A DNA stretch of 64,000 nucleotides. It comes from Desulfitobacterium sp050251735 (GTDB lineage: Bacteria > Bacillota > Desulfitobacteriia > Desulfitobacteriales > Desulfitobacteriaceae). Positions 50,496 to 59,094 of this stretch are shown piece after piece (the stretch's first letter is position 1; every line of letters begins with the position of its first letter). The notes under the pieces are model-generated. The model had not been told where the DNA came from. It ran no database searches and saw only the letters and a list, made by a program, of their open reading frames with translations. Position numbers and translations under genes: made by a program. Location of the stretch: NCBI GenBank assembly GCA_050251735.1, contig JBFWMF010000010.1, forward strand, positions 62,001-126,000, written 5' to 3'.

Positions 50496-51992
50496 ATGGG
50501 AAAAGCAACCGGTTTTTTAGAATATCAACGTATCGATCCTAAGAAGCGTGTTCCGGAAGAACGGGTTCAGGATTGGCAGGAGATCAAACTACCCAGAGAT
50601 CCTGAGGTGATTAAAATTCAAGGCGCCCGCTGCATGAATTGTGGTGTTCCCTTCTGCAATGGTGGGGTCATGCTCAACGGCATGGTTTCGGGCTGTCCTT
50701 TGCATAACTTGATTCCTGATTGGAATGAGCTGATCTACAAAGGACTATGGGAAGAAGCCTATCGGCGCTTAAGCCGTACTAGTCCCTTCTCAGAATTCAC
50801 TTCCCGGGTTTGTCCAGCACCCTGTGAAGGAGCTTGCACCGAGGGCTATTTTATGGAGCCCGTCACCATCAACTGCATCGAGTTTGAGATCATTGAGAAA
50901 GCTTTTGCTGAAGGATGGGTAAAACCCAAGAAAGGGAAAACCACTAGCAAAAAGGTGGCTGTGGTGGGTTCTGGCCCCGCGGGTCTATCGGCTGGTCATT
51001 ATCTGAATGCCGTGGGCCATGAGGTCACTGTGTATGAACGCTCAGATCGCCCTGGCGGACTCCTTATGTATGGCATTCCCAATATGAAGTTGGAGAAAAC
51101 CGTAGTGGAGCGTCGTATCAATCTTATGAAGGAATCCGGAATACAATTTATACTCAATACAGAGATAGGCAAAGACATCCCTGCCCAGGACCTGGTGAAC
51201 CAATATGATGCGGTCGTCCTCTGCACAGGTGCTACCAAGGCTCGAGGGCTTAACGTAGAAGGTCATGAGCTACAAGGTGTTCATTATGCCGTGGATTTTC
51301 TGAAGACCAATACCAAATGCCTGTTGGATGGTAGGTTAGTAGGCACATCTCAGGGCACAGAGTTCATCGACGCTAAAGGCAAGAAAGTTATCATCATCGG
51401 TGGAGGAGACACAGGGACAGACTGCGTGGCCACGGCCATCCGCCATGGTTGCAAGAGCGTCCATCAGTTTGAAATCATGCCAGAGCCCCCAGTCAAGCGT
51501 GTTGAGGCCAGCAATCCTTGGCCCGAATGGCCCAAAAAGCTTAAAGTTGACTACGGTCAGGAAGAAGCAATCTATCTCTATGGCAAAGATCCCCGTCATT
51601 ACCTTATCAATACTAAAAAGATCGTGGGCAACAAGCAAGGTGAGGTGGAGGAGGTCCATACCGTTGACATCCATTGGATCAAGGATTCCACAGGAAGAAT
51701 GGTTCCCCAAGAAGTGTTCGGCAGTGAAAAAGTATGGGAAGCAGACTTGGTTCTTTTAGCCATGGGCTTCCTTGGCCCAGAAGACATTATTCCCGATGAG
51801 CTGAAGCTTGAGCGGGACGTCCGTAGCAATCTCAAAGCAGAGTATGAGGAATTTGAAACCAATGTGGAAAAAGTATTTACCGCCGGAGACGCCCGCCGCG
51901 GTCAAAGCCTCGTCGTCTGGGCGATTCAAGAAGGTAAGCTAGCAGCCCGTGAAGTGGATAAGTATCTTATGGGTAAGAGCAGTATTAAGTAA
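50496..51992 (+). CDS. gltD: Glutamate synthase small subunit
   Basis: A 498-residue FAD/NADPH-binding subunit that feeds electrons to GltB. The N-terminal 4Fe-4S part has CMNCGVPFCNG and GCPLHNLIPDWNE, then CPAPCEGACT. The FAD motif is VAVVGSGPAGLSAGHYLNAVGH (about residues 153-174), the NADPH motif IIIGGGDTGTDC, and the closing segment VFTAGDARRGQSLVVWAI. Length and motifs are normal. It is translated from an AAGGGGGGAAAG site just after gltB, and the operon ends in a terminator near 52060. Together the two make glutamate from glutamine and 2-oxoglutarate. Confidence 0.97.
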   Translation: MGKATGFLEYQRIDPKKRVPEERVQDWQEIKLPRDPEVIKIQGARCMNCGVPFCNGGVMLNGMVSGCPLHNLIPDWNELIYKGLWEEAYRRLSRTSPFSEFTSRVCPAPCEGACTEGYFMEPVTINCIEFEIIEKAFAEGWVKPKKGKTTSKKVAVVGSGPAGLSAGHYLNAVGHEVTVYERSDRPGGLLMYGIPNMKLEKTVVERRINLMKESGIQFILNTEIGKDIPAQDLVNQYDAVVLCTGATKARGLNVEGHELQGVHYAVDFLKTNTKCLLDGRLVGTSQGTEFIDAKGKKVIIIGGGDTGTDCVATAIRHGCKSVHQFEIMPEPPVKRVEASNPWPEWPKKLKVDYGQEEAIYLYGKDPRHYLINTKKIVGNKQGEVEEVHTVDIHWIKDSTGRMVPQEVFGSEKVWEADLVLLAMGFLGPEDIIPDELKLERDVRSNLKAEYEEFETNVEKVFTAGDARRGQSLVVWAIQEGKLAAREVDKYLMGKSSIK

Positions 51993-52059
51993 GAGGCGAG
52001 AGAGGCCAGAAAAAGAGGAAGAAGAGGATATAGGAAGTGGCTGAGAGGTAAGAACCAGG

Positions 52060-52088
52060 AAAACAATTACCAAATGAATTGTTTTTTA
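52060..52088 (+). terminator. Terminator of gltBD
   Basis: AAAACAATT and AATTGTTTT form a 9-base stem with an 8-base loop, followed by a T run. Confidence 0.8.
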
Positions 52089-52220
52089 TTCTATATCCCG
52101 ATAGCACAATCGAAGACGTTGGACTATGTCAATCAAGAATAATGATGTTTTTGGACACGAAAATGGTATAATGGAATTATCTAGAAGGTATGGGTGAATT
52201 ATTTTCTGTGGTGATTTCAT

Positions 52221-52460
52221 TTGTTTTTTGGTCAAGAAATCCCCCCGGAAGGGTTTGTCTCTGAAGGAATTGCTCTTTGCGATTGGTTTCAACAACTTGT
52301 GGTACAGTTATCACCCAATGAGAAAGCATCATTACGGGTAGAGCAACTTTGTTCAGAGTTAAGAAAGCTACAATATATAAACACGAACTATCTTTGTACT
52401 GGTCATGGCCCTGTTATTTGCGGAGCAATCAACTCGTTCTTTAGATTGCTGTTGGACTGA
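52221..52460 (+). pseudogene. Fragment resembling the end of a metallo-beta-lactamase-fold hydrolase
   Basis: An open frame of about 79 codons without a good start codon or ribosome site. It begins FFGQEIPPEGFVSEGIALCDW and ends with NYLCTGHGPVICGAINSF. The TGHGPVI motif is the last metal-near segment in many metallo-beta-lactamase-fold enzymes, and the GQEIPPEG part is where they carry a loop before it. The N-terminal HxHxDH motif is missing, so this is a decayed gene or a partial copy. The match is by eye only. Confidence 0.4.
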
Positions 52461-52525
52461 AAGAACGCCCATCGCAAAAACAGAATTCCCATAACATAGA
52501 GGATTATGGATGTGGTTAGGACGCG

Positions 52526-52559
52526 GCGGGACTCATCAGAACGTTAGACGACTTTCCGG
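52526..52559. repeat. Left inverted repeat of the SDR gene cassette
   Basis: It reads GCGGGACTC, then GTTAGACG, then TTCCGG, with short unmatched pieces between. The reverse complement of 53478-53507 matches it in 26 of 30 positions with one gap of four. The GTTAGAC at 52543-52549 fits the integron core-site rule GTTRRRY. It ends 11 bases before the SDR start codon. Confidence 0.7.
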
Positions 52560-52569
52560 AGGTATGAAT

Positions 52570-53493
52570 ATGAATGTTTTAATTTTTGGTGGAACAGGTT
52601 TTCTAGGAAAGAAATTAAGCAAGGAGTTAATCTCTAGGGAATATAAAGTATCCGTTATAACAAGAAATAGGCAAATCTCAGCAGATAAAGTTCAAAGTAA
52701 TGTTGCCTTAATTGAGTGGGATAATAAATCGCCTCTATCTTCAATTGATGATATTGACGAATTTGATGTAGTTATTAATTTTGCAGGAGAATCAATTGGC
52801 AACCGTCGTTGGTCTAACTCAGTTAAGCAAGAAATATTGAATAGCAGGATAAATACTACTCGTTCTATCGTTAATGCTATTAACGATGGGACTATGAATC
52901 CTAAAGTTCTAATAAACGCTTCAGCCGTAGGATACTATGGACCTCGTCTGGATGAAAGAATAACGGAGAGCGAAGGTCCTGGACAGGATTTTCTTGCAGA
53001 AGTGTGTCGGAAATGGGAAGCTGAAGCTTATAAGGTCAAAAATGAATTTACCCGAGTGGTTACTATACGTACTGGGGTAGTATTAGGCAGCCAAGGTGCC
53101 CTAACAAGAATGATCATGCCCTTTAAGTATTATGTTGGCGGCCCTCTAGGCAAAGGGACCCAGTGGCTACCGTGGATTCATGTTGAAGATCTTATTAGAA
53201 TGATTAGATTCATTATCGAACATGATGAGATTACTGGTCCTGTAAATGGAACTTCACCAGCACCAGTAAGAATGAAAGATTTTTCAAAGATTCTAGGAGA
53301 AGTTTTAAAGAGACCATCATGGTTTCCCGTTCCCGAATTTGTATTGAAAATTGTCTTAGGCCAAATGTCTGAAATGTTATTACATGGTCAAAGGGCTATT
53401 CCCCAAAAAATTAGTGATACTGGTTTTGAATTTATATTTCCTGATTTAAGGCCTGCTCTAGAGGATGCTCTGGGGAACCGGAACGACGTCTAA
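52570..53493 (+). CDS. TIGR01777-type NAD(P)-binding epimerase-like protein
   Basis: A 307-residue atypical SDR of the YfcH/SULA-like family (TIGR01777). Motifs: NVLIFGGTGFLGKKL at the start, VINFAGESIGNRRW near residue 75, INASAVGYYGP near residue 117, RTGVVLG and WIHVEDLIRMI, followed by the PVNGTSP segment. The physiological substrate of the family is unknown. The ATG at 52570 has CGGAGG seven bases upstream; ATG 52564 is too close to it. The stop codon TAA lies inside the right inverted repeat, and the start follows the left repeat at once. This tight fit is the layout of an integron gene cassette. Confidence 0.9.
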   Translation: MNVLIFGGTGFLGKKLSKELISREYKVSVITRNRQISADKVQSNVALIEWDNKSPLSSIDDIDEFDVVINFAGESIGNRRWSNSVKQEILNSRINTTRSIVNAINDGTMNPKVLINASAVGYYGPRLDERITESEGPGQDFLAEVCRKWEAEAYKVKNEFTRVVTIRTGVVLGSQGALTRMIMPFKYYVGGPLGKGTQWLPWIHVEDLIRMIRFIIEHDEITGPVNGTSPAPVRMKDFSKILGEVLKRPSWFPVPEFVLKIVLGQMSEMLLHGQRAIPQKISDTGFEFIFPDLRPALEDALGNRNDV

Positions 53494-53507
53494 CAGAGGA
53501 GTCCCGC
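53478..53507. repeat. Right inverted repeat of the SDR gene cassette
   Basis: It is the reverse-complement partner of 52526-52559. It holds GTCTAAC at 53488-53494, which fits the integron core-site rule RYYYAAC, and the SDR stop codon is the TAA within it. A GTTGGAT at 53529-53535 fits GTTRRRY and could close a short attC-like site of 48 bases. Confidence 0.65.
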
Positions 53508-53856
53508 ATCTAGAGGATGATGCAAGCGGTTGGATTGCTTGTGGTTGGGAAGCAGCGGGGCAAGGCATGGCATAGAATCAGAACCTATGACATCAGATCA
53601 ATGGTGTTCTCAATTCAACATCTCTTCCGATGTTTTGGTTTCTATTGAAGATAAAGTATTACGCTACTTAAGACATAATTTAAGGCAATAATAGAAAAAA
53701 GCGAAGCGAATGATAAAAATTGATTAGTCGCATACCATTCTTAATAGCGGTTTTCTTATATCTCTGCCAACGGCGCATCACTCATTAGGATAATGGTACG
53801 AGTGAGTCTAGGGGGATGAAATGAATTTTAATTAAAACCTAAAGTCATTTGCCATT
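53508..53856. other. Intergenic region after the SDR cassette
   Basis: No gene is seen in this stretch. It holds the GTTGGAT word noted for the right repeat and a distant pair TACCATT/AATGGTA (53732-53794). There is no clear terminator. It marks the change to lower-GC sequence with small membrane ORFs. Confidence 0.4.
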
Positions 53857-54261
53857 TTGGCACTACTACTGCAGATGTTTATTTTAATGTTAATCCTTGA
53901 AACGGGTGCTACGATACTAATATTGGCAATCATCTTTTTGATACTTGCTTTACTGTTTAGTGTTAATGCTGGTTACTACGATAAATATCTTGTTTTTATA
54001 AACCCCGAATTATATCGTAAATATTGTGAAAAGGATAGTAACTTTATCAGAAAAAGGAGAAGGGGGTACATAATAAGTTTTTACCTATTAGCTGCCATGA
54101 ACATTGTCAATGCGTATAAGGTAATAATTCTTGATGTAAACACTAGATTGTTATTTGGTTTGGACAAACTTTCCCCCTATGGATGCTTTGGAACATCCCG
54201 GCTCAAAGGCGATACTATTTTGGCCTATCGTGTTGTTTCTGATATCTGCTATCGGGGCTAA
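53857..54261 (+). CDS. Small membrane protein, possibly frameshifted
   Basis: A 134-codon frame with a TTG start and no convincing ribosome site. Residues 1-40 are strongly hydrophobic (two helices), followed by a basic segment (YRKYCEKDSNFIRKRRRG) and another helix. After about residue 98 the protein character fades, and a better membrane-protein frame opens in another phase at 54179. Either these are two overlapping genes, or one membrane-protein gene has been split by a frameshift near 54150-54180. I do not recognise the family. Confidence 0.4.
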   Translation: MALLLQMFILMLILETGATILILAIIFLILALLFSVNAGYYDKYLVFINPELYRKYCEKDSNFIRKRRRGYIISFYLLAAMNIVNAYKVIILDVNTRLLFGLDKLSPYGCFGTSRLKGDTILAYRVVSDICYRG

Positions 54262-54430
54262 AGGCGCATGGAAAGGAAAGAGAGCATTAGTGTGGATTAT
54301 CGTTATTTTCTTAATGATTCTCTCTATACTAGGCATGTGGTCCATTGGGTTTTTGGTATTTCATCTTGCAGTGTTGTTTCTCATAATTGGCATATTGCTT
54401 GCTTATTCCGCAAAAATTGAAAGAACTTAA
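54179..54430 (+). CDS. Small membrane protein of about 83 residues
   Basis: From ATG 54179 the frame codes for about three hydrophobic helices (AILFWPIVLFLISAIGAKG, ALVWIIVIFLMILSILG and FLVFHLAVLFLIIGILLAY) and ends in KIERT. The strong hydrophobic pattern suggests a real protein. Its first 80 bases overlap the other frame. No ribosome site is clear, which fits a frameshifted second half. Confidence 0.45.
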   Translation: MDALEHPGSKAILFWPIVLFLISAIGAKGAWKGKRALVWIIVIFLMILSILGMWSIGFLVFHLAVLFLIIGILLAYSAKIERT

Positions 54431-54513
54431 AGATAACACTTTGGATATTATCTTAGTAGTGATTTAAGGAAATACGGAATGAGCTCAGAATTATTGAAAA
54501 CGGGGATAGGGAA

Positions 54514-55332
54514 ATGATAAGAGTGAATAGGCTGATACCCCGTAGAACATTTATTATCGGAGCGGTGGGATTTTTATCCTACCTTTACTTTGGGCTTCAT
54601 TCGATAGCAGTAAAACAGTATACCATTGCAATAAGTAATTTACCTAAAGAGTTCGAAGGCTTTACGATTCTTCATTTGACAGATTTACATTCTAAAGAAT
54701 ACGGAGTTAAACAAGATAAGCTGCTAGACTTAATTAATAGACAGAGTTTTGATATGGTAGCGATGACAGGAGACTTTATTGATAAGAGTAATCCTGATGT
54801 AGAACCAATTTTGTCGCTAGTTAAGGGATTAAGCTCTAAACCGGTTTTCTTTGTACCCGGAAATCACGAGTGGTCACATGAATTTAATATCAAATCTGTA
54901 CTGGAGACGCATGGAGTCGAGATATTGGAAAACAAGGTACTAAAGTATTCGAAAGGGAGCTCCCATATCTGGATAGTGGGGGTTGATGATCCATATCTCC
55001 GGAGAGATAAATTAGACCAAGCCCTTGAAGGTATAACAGATTCTCAACCGAGGATTCTGCTAGCCCACGCACCCAATGTTTTTATGCCTGCAGCCGAGTC
55101 AAATATCGAATTAGTATTAGTAGGACATACTCACGGTGGCCAAGTCAGACTTCCTATTGTTGGCGCGATTGTTGCCCCGGGGCAAGGTCTTTTTCCCAAA
55201 TACGATTATGGACAATTCATGTCGGGGTCCACGAATATGATCATCAATTGTGGTTTGGGTGAAAGTGTATTGCCCATTAGATTTTATAGTAGACCCGAAA
55301 TAGTGCTAGTTAAACTGGTTTCCTCGAGCTAA
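54514..55332 (+). CDS. Membrane-anchored metallophosphoesterase (YkuE/YaeI-like)
   Basis: A 272-residue calcineurin-like phosphoesterase with an N-terminal RRTF twin-arginine-like start and one helix (about residues 11-28), so it is probably exported or anchored outside. Metal-binding motifs are all present: DLHS (in TDLHSKEYG), GDFID, GNHEW, LLAHAP and GHTHGGQVRLP. Relatives include Bacillus YkuE, a Tat substrate, and E. coli YaeI; both are hydrolases of unclear natural substrate. An AACGGGGATAGGG stretch precedes the ATG. It is followed closely by the split-barrel gene. Confidence 0.9.
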   Translation: MIRVNRLIPRRTFIIGAVGFLSYLYFGLHSIAVKQYTIAISNLPKEFEGFTILHLTDLHSKEYGVKQDKLLDLINRQSFDMVAMTGDFIDKSNPDVEPILSLVKGLSSKPVFFVPGNHEWSHEFNIKSVLETHGVEILENKVLKYSKGSSHIWIVGVDDPYLRRDKLDQALEGITDSQPRILLAHAPNVFMPAAESNIELVLVGHTHGGQVRLPIVGAIVAPGQGLFPKYDYGQFMSGSTNMIINCGLGESVLPIRFYSRPEIVLVKLVSSS

Positions 55333-55383
55333 TCTATGGAGCGTTGTAACTACATTAAAATTATTGTGATTGAGGGAAAATGC

Positions 55384-55845
55384 ATGAGAAGAAAAGACAA
55401 ACAGATATCGGACATCGAAGCTCTCCATAGCGTAATTAATAAAGCAACCGTTTGCAGAATTGGCTTAGTTAAAGAGAATCGCCCTTATGTAATTCCCCTA
55501 AGCTTTGGTTTCGACGGAAGGAGCATTTATTTTCATTCAGCCAGAAGTGGTGAAAAAGTAGAAATACTGAAGGTGAATAACCATGTTTGCCTGGAATTTG
55601 AGCAAGATATCAGCATCATCGAAGATGAAAAACCCTGTGATTGGAGTGCACGCTACTTGACCGTCGTCGTTCATGGAACGGCTGAATTAGTGGATGATCT
55701 CGTTGCTAAGAAATATGGATTAGGCCATATAGCTGAGCATTATCAAGCCGGAGGAGAACAGTATCCATTTACTGATGCAGAGATTCAACCCGTCTTGGTA
55801 TACAAGGTAACCATAGAGGAGATTGTCGGCAAGATTTCAGGGTGA
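55384..55845 (+). CDS. NimA-type pyridoxamine 5'-phosphate oxidase-fold flavoprotein
   Basis: A 153-residue split-barrel protein. It has VCRIGLVKENRPYVIPLSFGFDG and IYFHSARSGEKVEIL, the FMN-phosphate-binding region of the NimA/PNPOx-like group, and a middle with VCLEFEQD and YLTVVVHGTAELV. In related proteins a reductase activity on nitroimidazoles has been reported; the normal role is unknown. ATG 55384 has GAGGGAAA upstream and is preferred over the in-frame codon at 55336. It stands 51 bases after the phosphoesterase gene. Confidence 0.87.
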   Translation: MRRKDKQISDIEALHSVINKATVCRIGLVKENRPYVIPLSFGFDGRSIYFHSARSGEKVEILKVNNHVCLEFEQDISIIEDEKPCDWSARYLTVVVHGTAELVDDLVAKKYGLGHIAEHYQAGGEQYPFTDAEIQPVLVYKVTIEEIVGKISG

Positions 55846-55884
55846 CAGGTTATCATAGAAAATGCTTATAAGCCGGGATGTGGA

Positions 55885-55911
55885 AGAGAGGCATGCCTCT
55901 CTGTTTTCTAT
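55885..55911 (+). terminator. Possible terminator after the NimA-type gene
   Basis: AGAGAGGCATGCCTCTCT is an 18-base perfect palindrome followed by GTTTTCT. The stem closes on itself with a minimal loop, and the T run is short. Confidence 0.5.
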
Positions 55912-56093
55912 GGGAACGCTATTGGAGTTTTGTATTAAAGCATGGTAAAATTATTAACAAGCGTGTTAACTTATTAATTAGAAACGACCTTCTTAAATTA
56001 ATTAGAAGCGAATTATTGGGGTTAAATCCCCACTGAATGAAGTCTCGCTTCATCTCCGAGGGTTTTAGTTTTTGGGAAAGAAAGGACAGATTC

Positions 56094-57689
56094 ATGAAAA
56101 ACGGAAAAGCATTGCTCACAATAATCTGGGTAGCGCTAGTTATTATTTCGTATTATTTCCTGCTCATCCCCCTCAATCTGCAGTCCCCGAGTTTTTGGGC
56201 CTTAATATTTTATACTTTGGCCTTGGGAGCAGGGTTATTCCTACTGTATCAAATATTTGTAGAAAGACAGCTGAAGATAACCAAGAGCCTACCCACTTAC
56301 CTGATTATGGCCACCCTTCTTGTAGCGATCCTAGGAGGAATCATGTGGGTTTACTCTCTACCAATCTTCCATGCAAAGGCCTATGCTAATCTTGTGCAAA
56401 AGCAAGAAGGTAATTTTGCCACCGATGTAGCTGAATTACCGATCAATCGCATCCCCACGGTGGACCGGGATACGGCTGTGCGCTTAGGGGATCGGAAAAT
56501 GGGCGAAATCATCGAATTGGTCTCCCAATTCAATGTAGCTCCCGACTATACGCAAATCAACTATCAAGGTAAGCCCGTCCGGGTCTCACCCCTAGAGTAC
56601 GCTGGTTTCTTTAAGTGGCTGAACAACACCAAAGAAGGCCTTCCGAGTTATATGATGGTGGATATGATCAATGGGGAAGTCGATTTGGTCACGCCGGAAC
56701 AAAGTATCAAATACTCGGAGAGTGAACTGTTTTTCGAGAATGTCCGCCGTTATCTGAGAATGAACTATCCGACCGTTATTTTTGGTGACTTTAGCTTTGA
56801 AGTGGATGAACAAGGAGTTCCCTATTGGATCGTCTCCGTACGGGAGAATAAAATTGGGCTCTTCGGTGGAACGGATGTAAAAGAAGTCATTATACTCAAT
56901 GCTAGCACAGGTGAGCACCAAAAAATCAAAGTCAGCGAAGTACCAACTTGGGTGGACCGGGTCTTTGATGCAGAACTGGTCGTCGATCAGGTCAATTATA
57001 ATGGCCGTTTCACCAATGGCTTCATTAACTCCATCTTTGGCCAGCAGGGCGTGCTTGCCACCACAGCAGGATACAATTACCTAGCACTAAACGATGATGT
57101 ATATCTTTATACGGGAATAACCTCCGTAGTCAGGGACGAATCTAATATTGGCTTTATCTTGGTCAATATGCGGACCAAGGAAACAGCCTTTTATAGTATT
57201 TCCTCCGCAGAAGAGTTTTCAGCTATGGAAAGTGCCCAAGGGGCCGTTCAGGAAAAACGCTATGCTTCGACCTTCCCCATTCTGCTTAATATTGACGAGA
57301 AACCCACCTACTTCATGTCTCTCAAGGATGATGCAGGGTTAATCAAGATGTATGCCTTGGTGGATGCCCAGGACTACCAAAAGGTCGTCACCGGCAATAC
57401 CGTGGAAGAGACCGTCAACAAGTTCACTGATCGCACAGCTCCCATCACAGAAACAAAACCTGATGAGCCCCGGGAGGAATTCGAGATCCAAGGGAAGGTC
57501 ACCGATATCCAGAGTGTTGTCATCGGCGGGAATACCTATTATTACCTGCTTCTTGAAGGTCAAAAGGATGTCTTTAGAGCCAATATAACCGTATCAGAGA
57601 AATTACCCTTCCTGAAAATTGGCGATGAGATCAAAGGCCAATACAATAAGGAATATGAGGGTGTTAATCTGATCATCAGGATGCAATAG
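56094..57689 (+). CDS. Large membrane protein with three N-terminal helices, unknown function
   Basis: A 531-residue protein. Three helices (about residues 6-26, 33-53 and 66-88) are followed by a large outside domain with conserved-looking parts: NRIPTVDRDTAVRLGDRKMGE, YQGKPVRVSPLEYAGFFKW and GINGxFG-like repeats (NGFINSIFGQQG). The last 65 residues (EEFEIQGKVTDIQSVV to EGVNLIIRMQ) look like an OB-fold domain, as in other Firmicute proteins of this kind. The protein is known to me only as a widespread hypothetical membrane protein. ATG 56094 has AAAGGACA upstream. It is followed after 13 bases by the CsoR gene, so the two may form an operon. Confidence 0.72.
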   Translation: MKNGKALLTIIWVALVIISYYFLLIPLNLQSPSFWALIFYTLALGAGLFLLYQIFVERQLKITKSLPTYLIMATLLVAILGGIMWVYSLPIFHAKAYANLVQKQEGNFATDVAELPINRIPTVDRDTAVRLGDRKMGEIIELVSQFNVAPDYTQINYQGKPVRVSPLEYAGFFKWLNNTKEGLPSYMMVDMINGEVDLVTPEQSIKYSESELFFENVRRYLRMNYPTVIFGDFSFEVDEQGVPYWIVSVRENKIGLFGGTDVKEVIILNASTGEHQKIKVSEVPTWVDRVFDAELVVDQVNYNGRFTNGFINSIFGQQGVLATTAGYNYLALNDDVYLYTGITSVVRDESNIGFILVNMRTKETAFYSISSAEEFSAMESAQGAVQEKRYASTFPILLNIDEKPTYFMSLKDDAGLIKMYALVDAQDYQKVVTGNTVEETVNKFTDRTAPITETKPDEPREEFEIQGKVTDIQSVVIGGNTYYYLLLEGQKDVFRANITVSEKLPFLKIGDEIKGQYNKEYEGVNLIIRMQ

Positions 57690-57702
57690 AGGCGGTGTCT
57701 AA

Positions 57703-57978
57703 GTGAAGCAATGCATGGATTCGGAGAATATTCATCGTCGAATCAATAAGATCATGGGTCAACTCAAGGCCATCGATAAAATGGTGGATAGTGATGTCCC
57801 CTGCGAGGACATCCTCATTCAAATCAACGCAGCCAAAGGCGCTCTTCACAAGGTTGGCCAGATCGTCCTTGAAGGGCACATCAACCATTGCGTCAAGGAT
57901 GGTATCGAACATGGCGATGCGGAGAGGACCATCAAGGACTTCACCAAAGCCATCGAGCATTTTTCGCAGATGAGTTAG
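57703..57978 (+). CDS. CsoR/FrmR-family metal-sensing repressor
   Basis: A 91-residue all-helical regulator. Cys33-Glu-Asp in DVPCEDILIQ, and the pair His58 and Cys62 in EGHINHCV match the Cys-His-Cys copper(I) site of CsoR (Cys36, His61, Cys65 in the Mycobacterium protein). A lysine-rich helix and the KDFTKAIEHF end are typical. CsoR proteins release DNA when they bind Cu(I). No copper pump or chaperone gene follows; a terminator lies about 77 bases on. The GTG at 57703 has GAGGCGG upstream. It may work on targets elsewhere, or on the gene before it. Confidence 0.87.
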   Translation: MKQCMDSENIHRRINKIMGQLKAIDKMVDSDVPCEDILIQINAAKGALHKVGQIVLEGHINHCVKDGIEHGDAERTIKDFTKAIEHFSQMS

Positions 57979-58054
57979 AGCGGGATTGCCTACCCATCGG
58001 TCAGTGATGAATTCGGTAGTTTACTTGTAAATGGAAATGTGCAAGAAGTTAGAA

Positions 58055-58097
58055 ACAGACGCTTGAGATGTAAGATTCTCAAGCGTCTGTCTATTTT
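58055..58097 (+). terminator. Terminator of the CsoR gene
   Basis: ACAGACGCTTGAGA and TCTCAAGCGTCTGT form a 14-base perfect stem with an 8-base loop and a T run. Confidence 0.9.
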
Positions 58098-58259
58098 TCG
58101 GGTAACCTTCTTTGAAGAGAATTTGGAATAGTTTAGGGTGAGAACTTTACTTTGGTCTTTCGATGAAGGGTATAGTACGGTATACTAGTCTTATATAAAA
58201 TCAGAAAATTACAATAATTTAACCCATGGGGGAAGGGAACGTTGGGAGGAAATTAACGA

Positions 58260-58883
58260 ATGAAAATTTTAGCGATTAACGGAAGCCATCGTAAAGGAAA
58301 AAATACGGCAGCACTTTTGAGGACCGTGCTAGAACAAGCCGCTGCCCAAGGCGCTACAACCGAGTTGTTAGAGCTTACAGATTATAATATCAAGCTTTGT
58401 ACTTCCTGTAATAAGTGTCTGGGCAAACCCCAGTGTTCAATTACTGATGATGATATGGTTGCTGTAGGAGAAAAGCTACTGGCAGCTGAGGGAATTGTTT
58501 TGGGTTCGCCAGTATATTGGAGTAATGTAACAACCCTCATGAAGAATTTTATGGATCGCACCCGCTATCTACATATGACTCAAAATCTTCTTGCCGGGAA
58601 AGTAGGAGCAGCCGTAACAAATGCCGGCCTTCGTCATGGTGGGCAAGAACCTACCCTCAGGATTATGGATTATTTTATGCACGCCCATGGGATACATGTC
58701 GTGGATTCGCGCGACCCGGCTGGACCGCTGATGTACGCAGGAGTGACGGGTTCTCTGATGGAAGACTTTAAGGAGGACAAGGTTACCTGGAGGCGTAACG
58801 CAACCGATGATGAATTAACGGTTGCCTCATGCAAACAGATCGGAAGGAATATGGTCAAGCTAATCCAGCAACTGAATGGATAA
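58260..58883 (+). CDS. NADPH-dependent FMN reductase-type flavoprotein with Cys motif
   Basis: A 207-residue flavodoxin-fold protein. The FMN phosphate loop is AINGSHRKGKNTAALL near residue 6, the FMN contact loop is GSPVYWSNVTTLMKNFMDRT near residue 81, and the CTSCNKCLGKPQC stretch near residue 48 resembles the compact Cys motif of iron-sulfur flavoproteins. Such Isf-like proteins carry electrons or reduce quinones and other acceptors in anaerobes. GGGAGGAAA lies before the ATG. It appears to stand alone, with a strong terminator 90 bases after its end. Confidence 0.88.
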   Translation: MKILAINGSHRKGKNTAALLRTVLEQAAAQGATTELLELTDYNIKLCTSCNKCLGKPQCSITDDDMVAVGEKLLAAEGIVLGSPVYWSNVTTLMKNFMDRTRYLHMTQNLLAGKVGAAVTNAGLRHGGQEPTLRIMDYFMHAHGIHVVDSRDPAGPLMYAGVTGSLMEDFKEDKVTWRRNATDDELTVASCKQIGRNMVKLIQQLNG

Positions 58884-58972
58884 TTATTGCCCATACATAT
58901 GCATGCAAGATCTGATTTGCCTTTTGGGCTGGTCAGATCGTTTTCCTTGAGTGCTTTCAACGTGTTTTAACT

Positions 58973-59018
58973 AAAAAAGGTCCGATTTGCTCTTCTGTGC
59001 AGATCGGACCTTTTTTTT
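58973..59018 (+). terminator. Terminator of the flavoprotein gene
   Basis: AAAAAGGTCCGAT and ATCGGACCTTTTT make a stem of about 13 base pairs plus a T run. It can also act on the converging restriction gene. Confidence 0.9.
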
Positions 59019-59094
59019 ATATCAAATGCCGTAGATTTTGAAGGTGTTTGATTCAGAACTACATTTTATTGCTTCTCCCAAGTTATAGTTGCTA

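Noticed and set aside
52440..52549. Complete attC site upstream of the SDR gene
   Set aside because: GTTAGAC is present, but no RYYYAAC partner with a matching inner arm could be found in the 100 bases before it.
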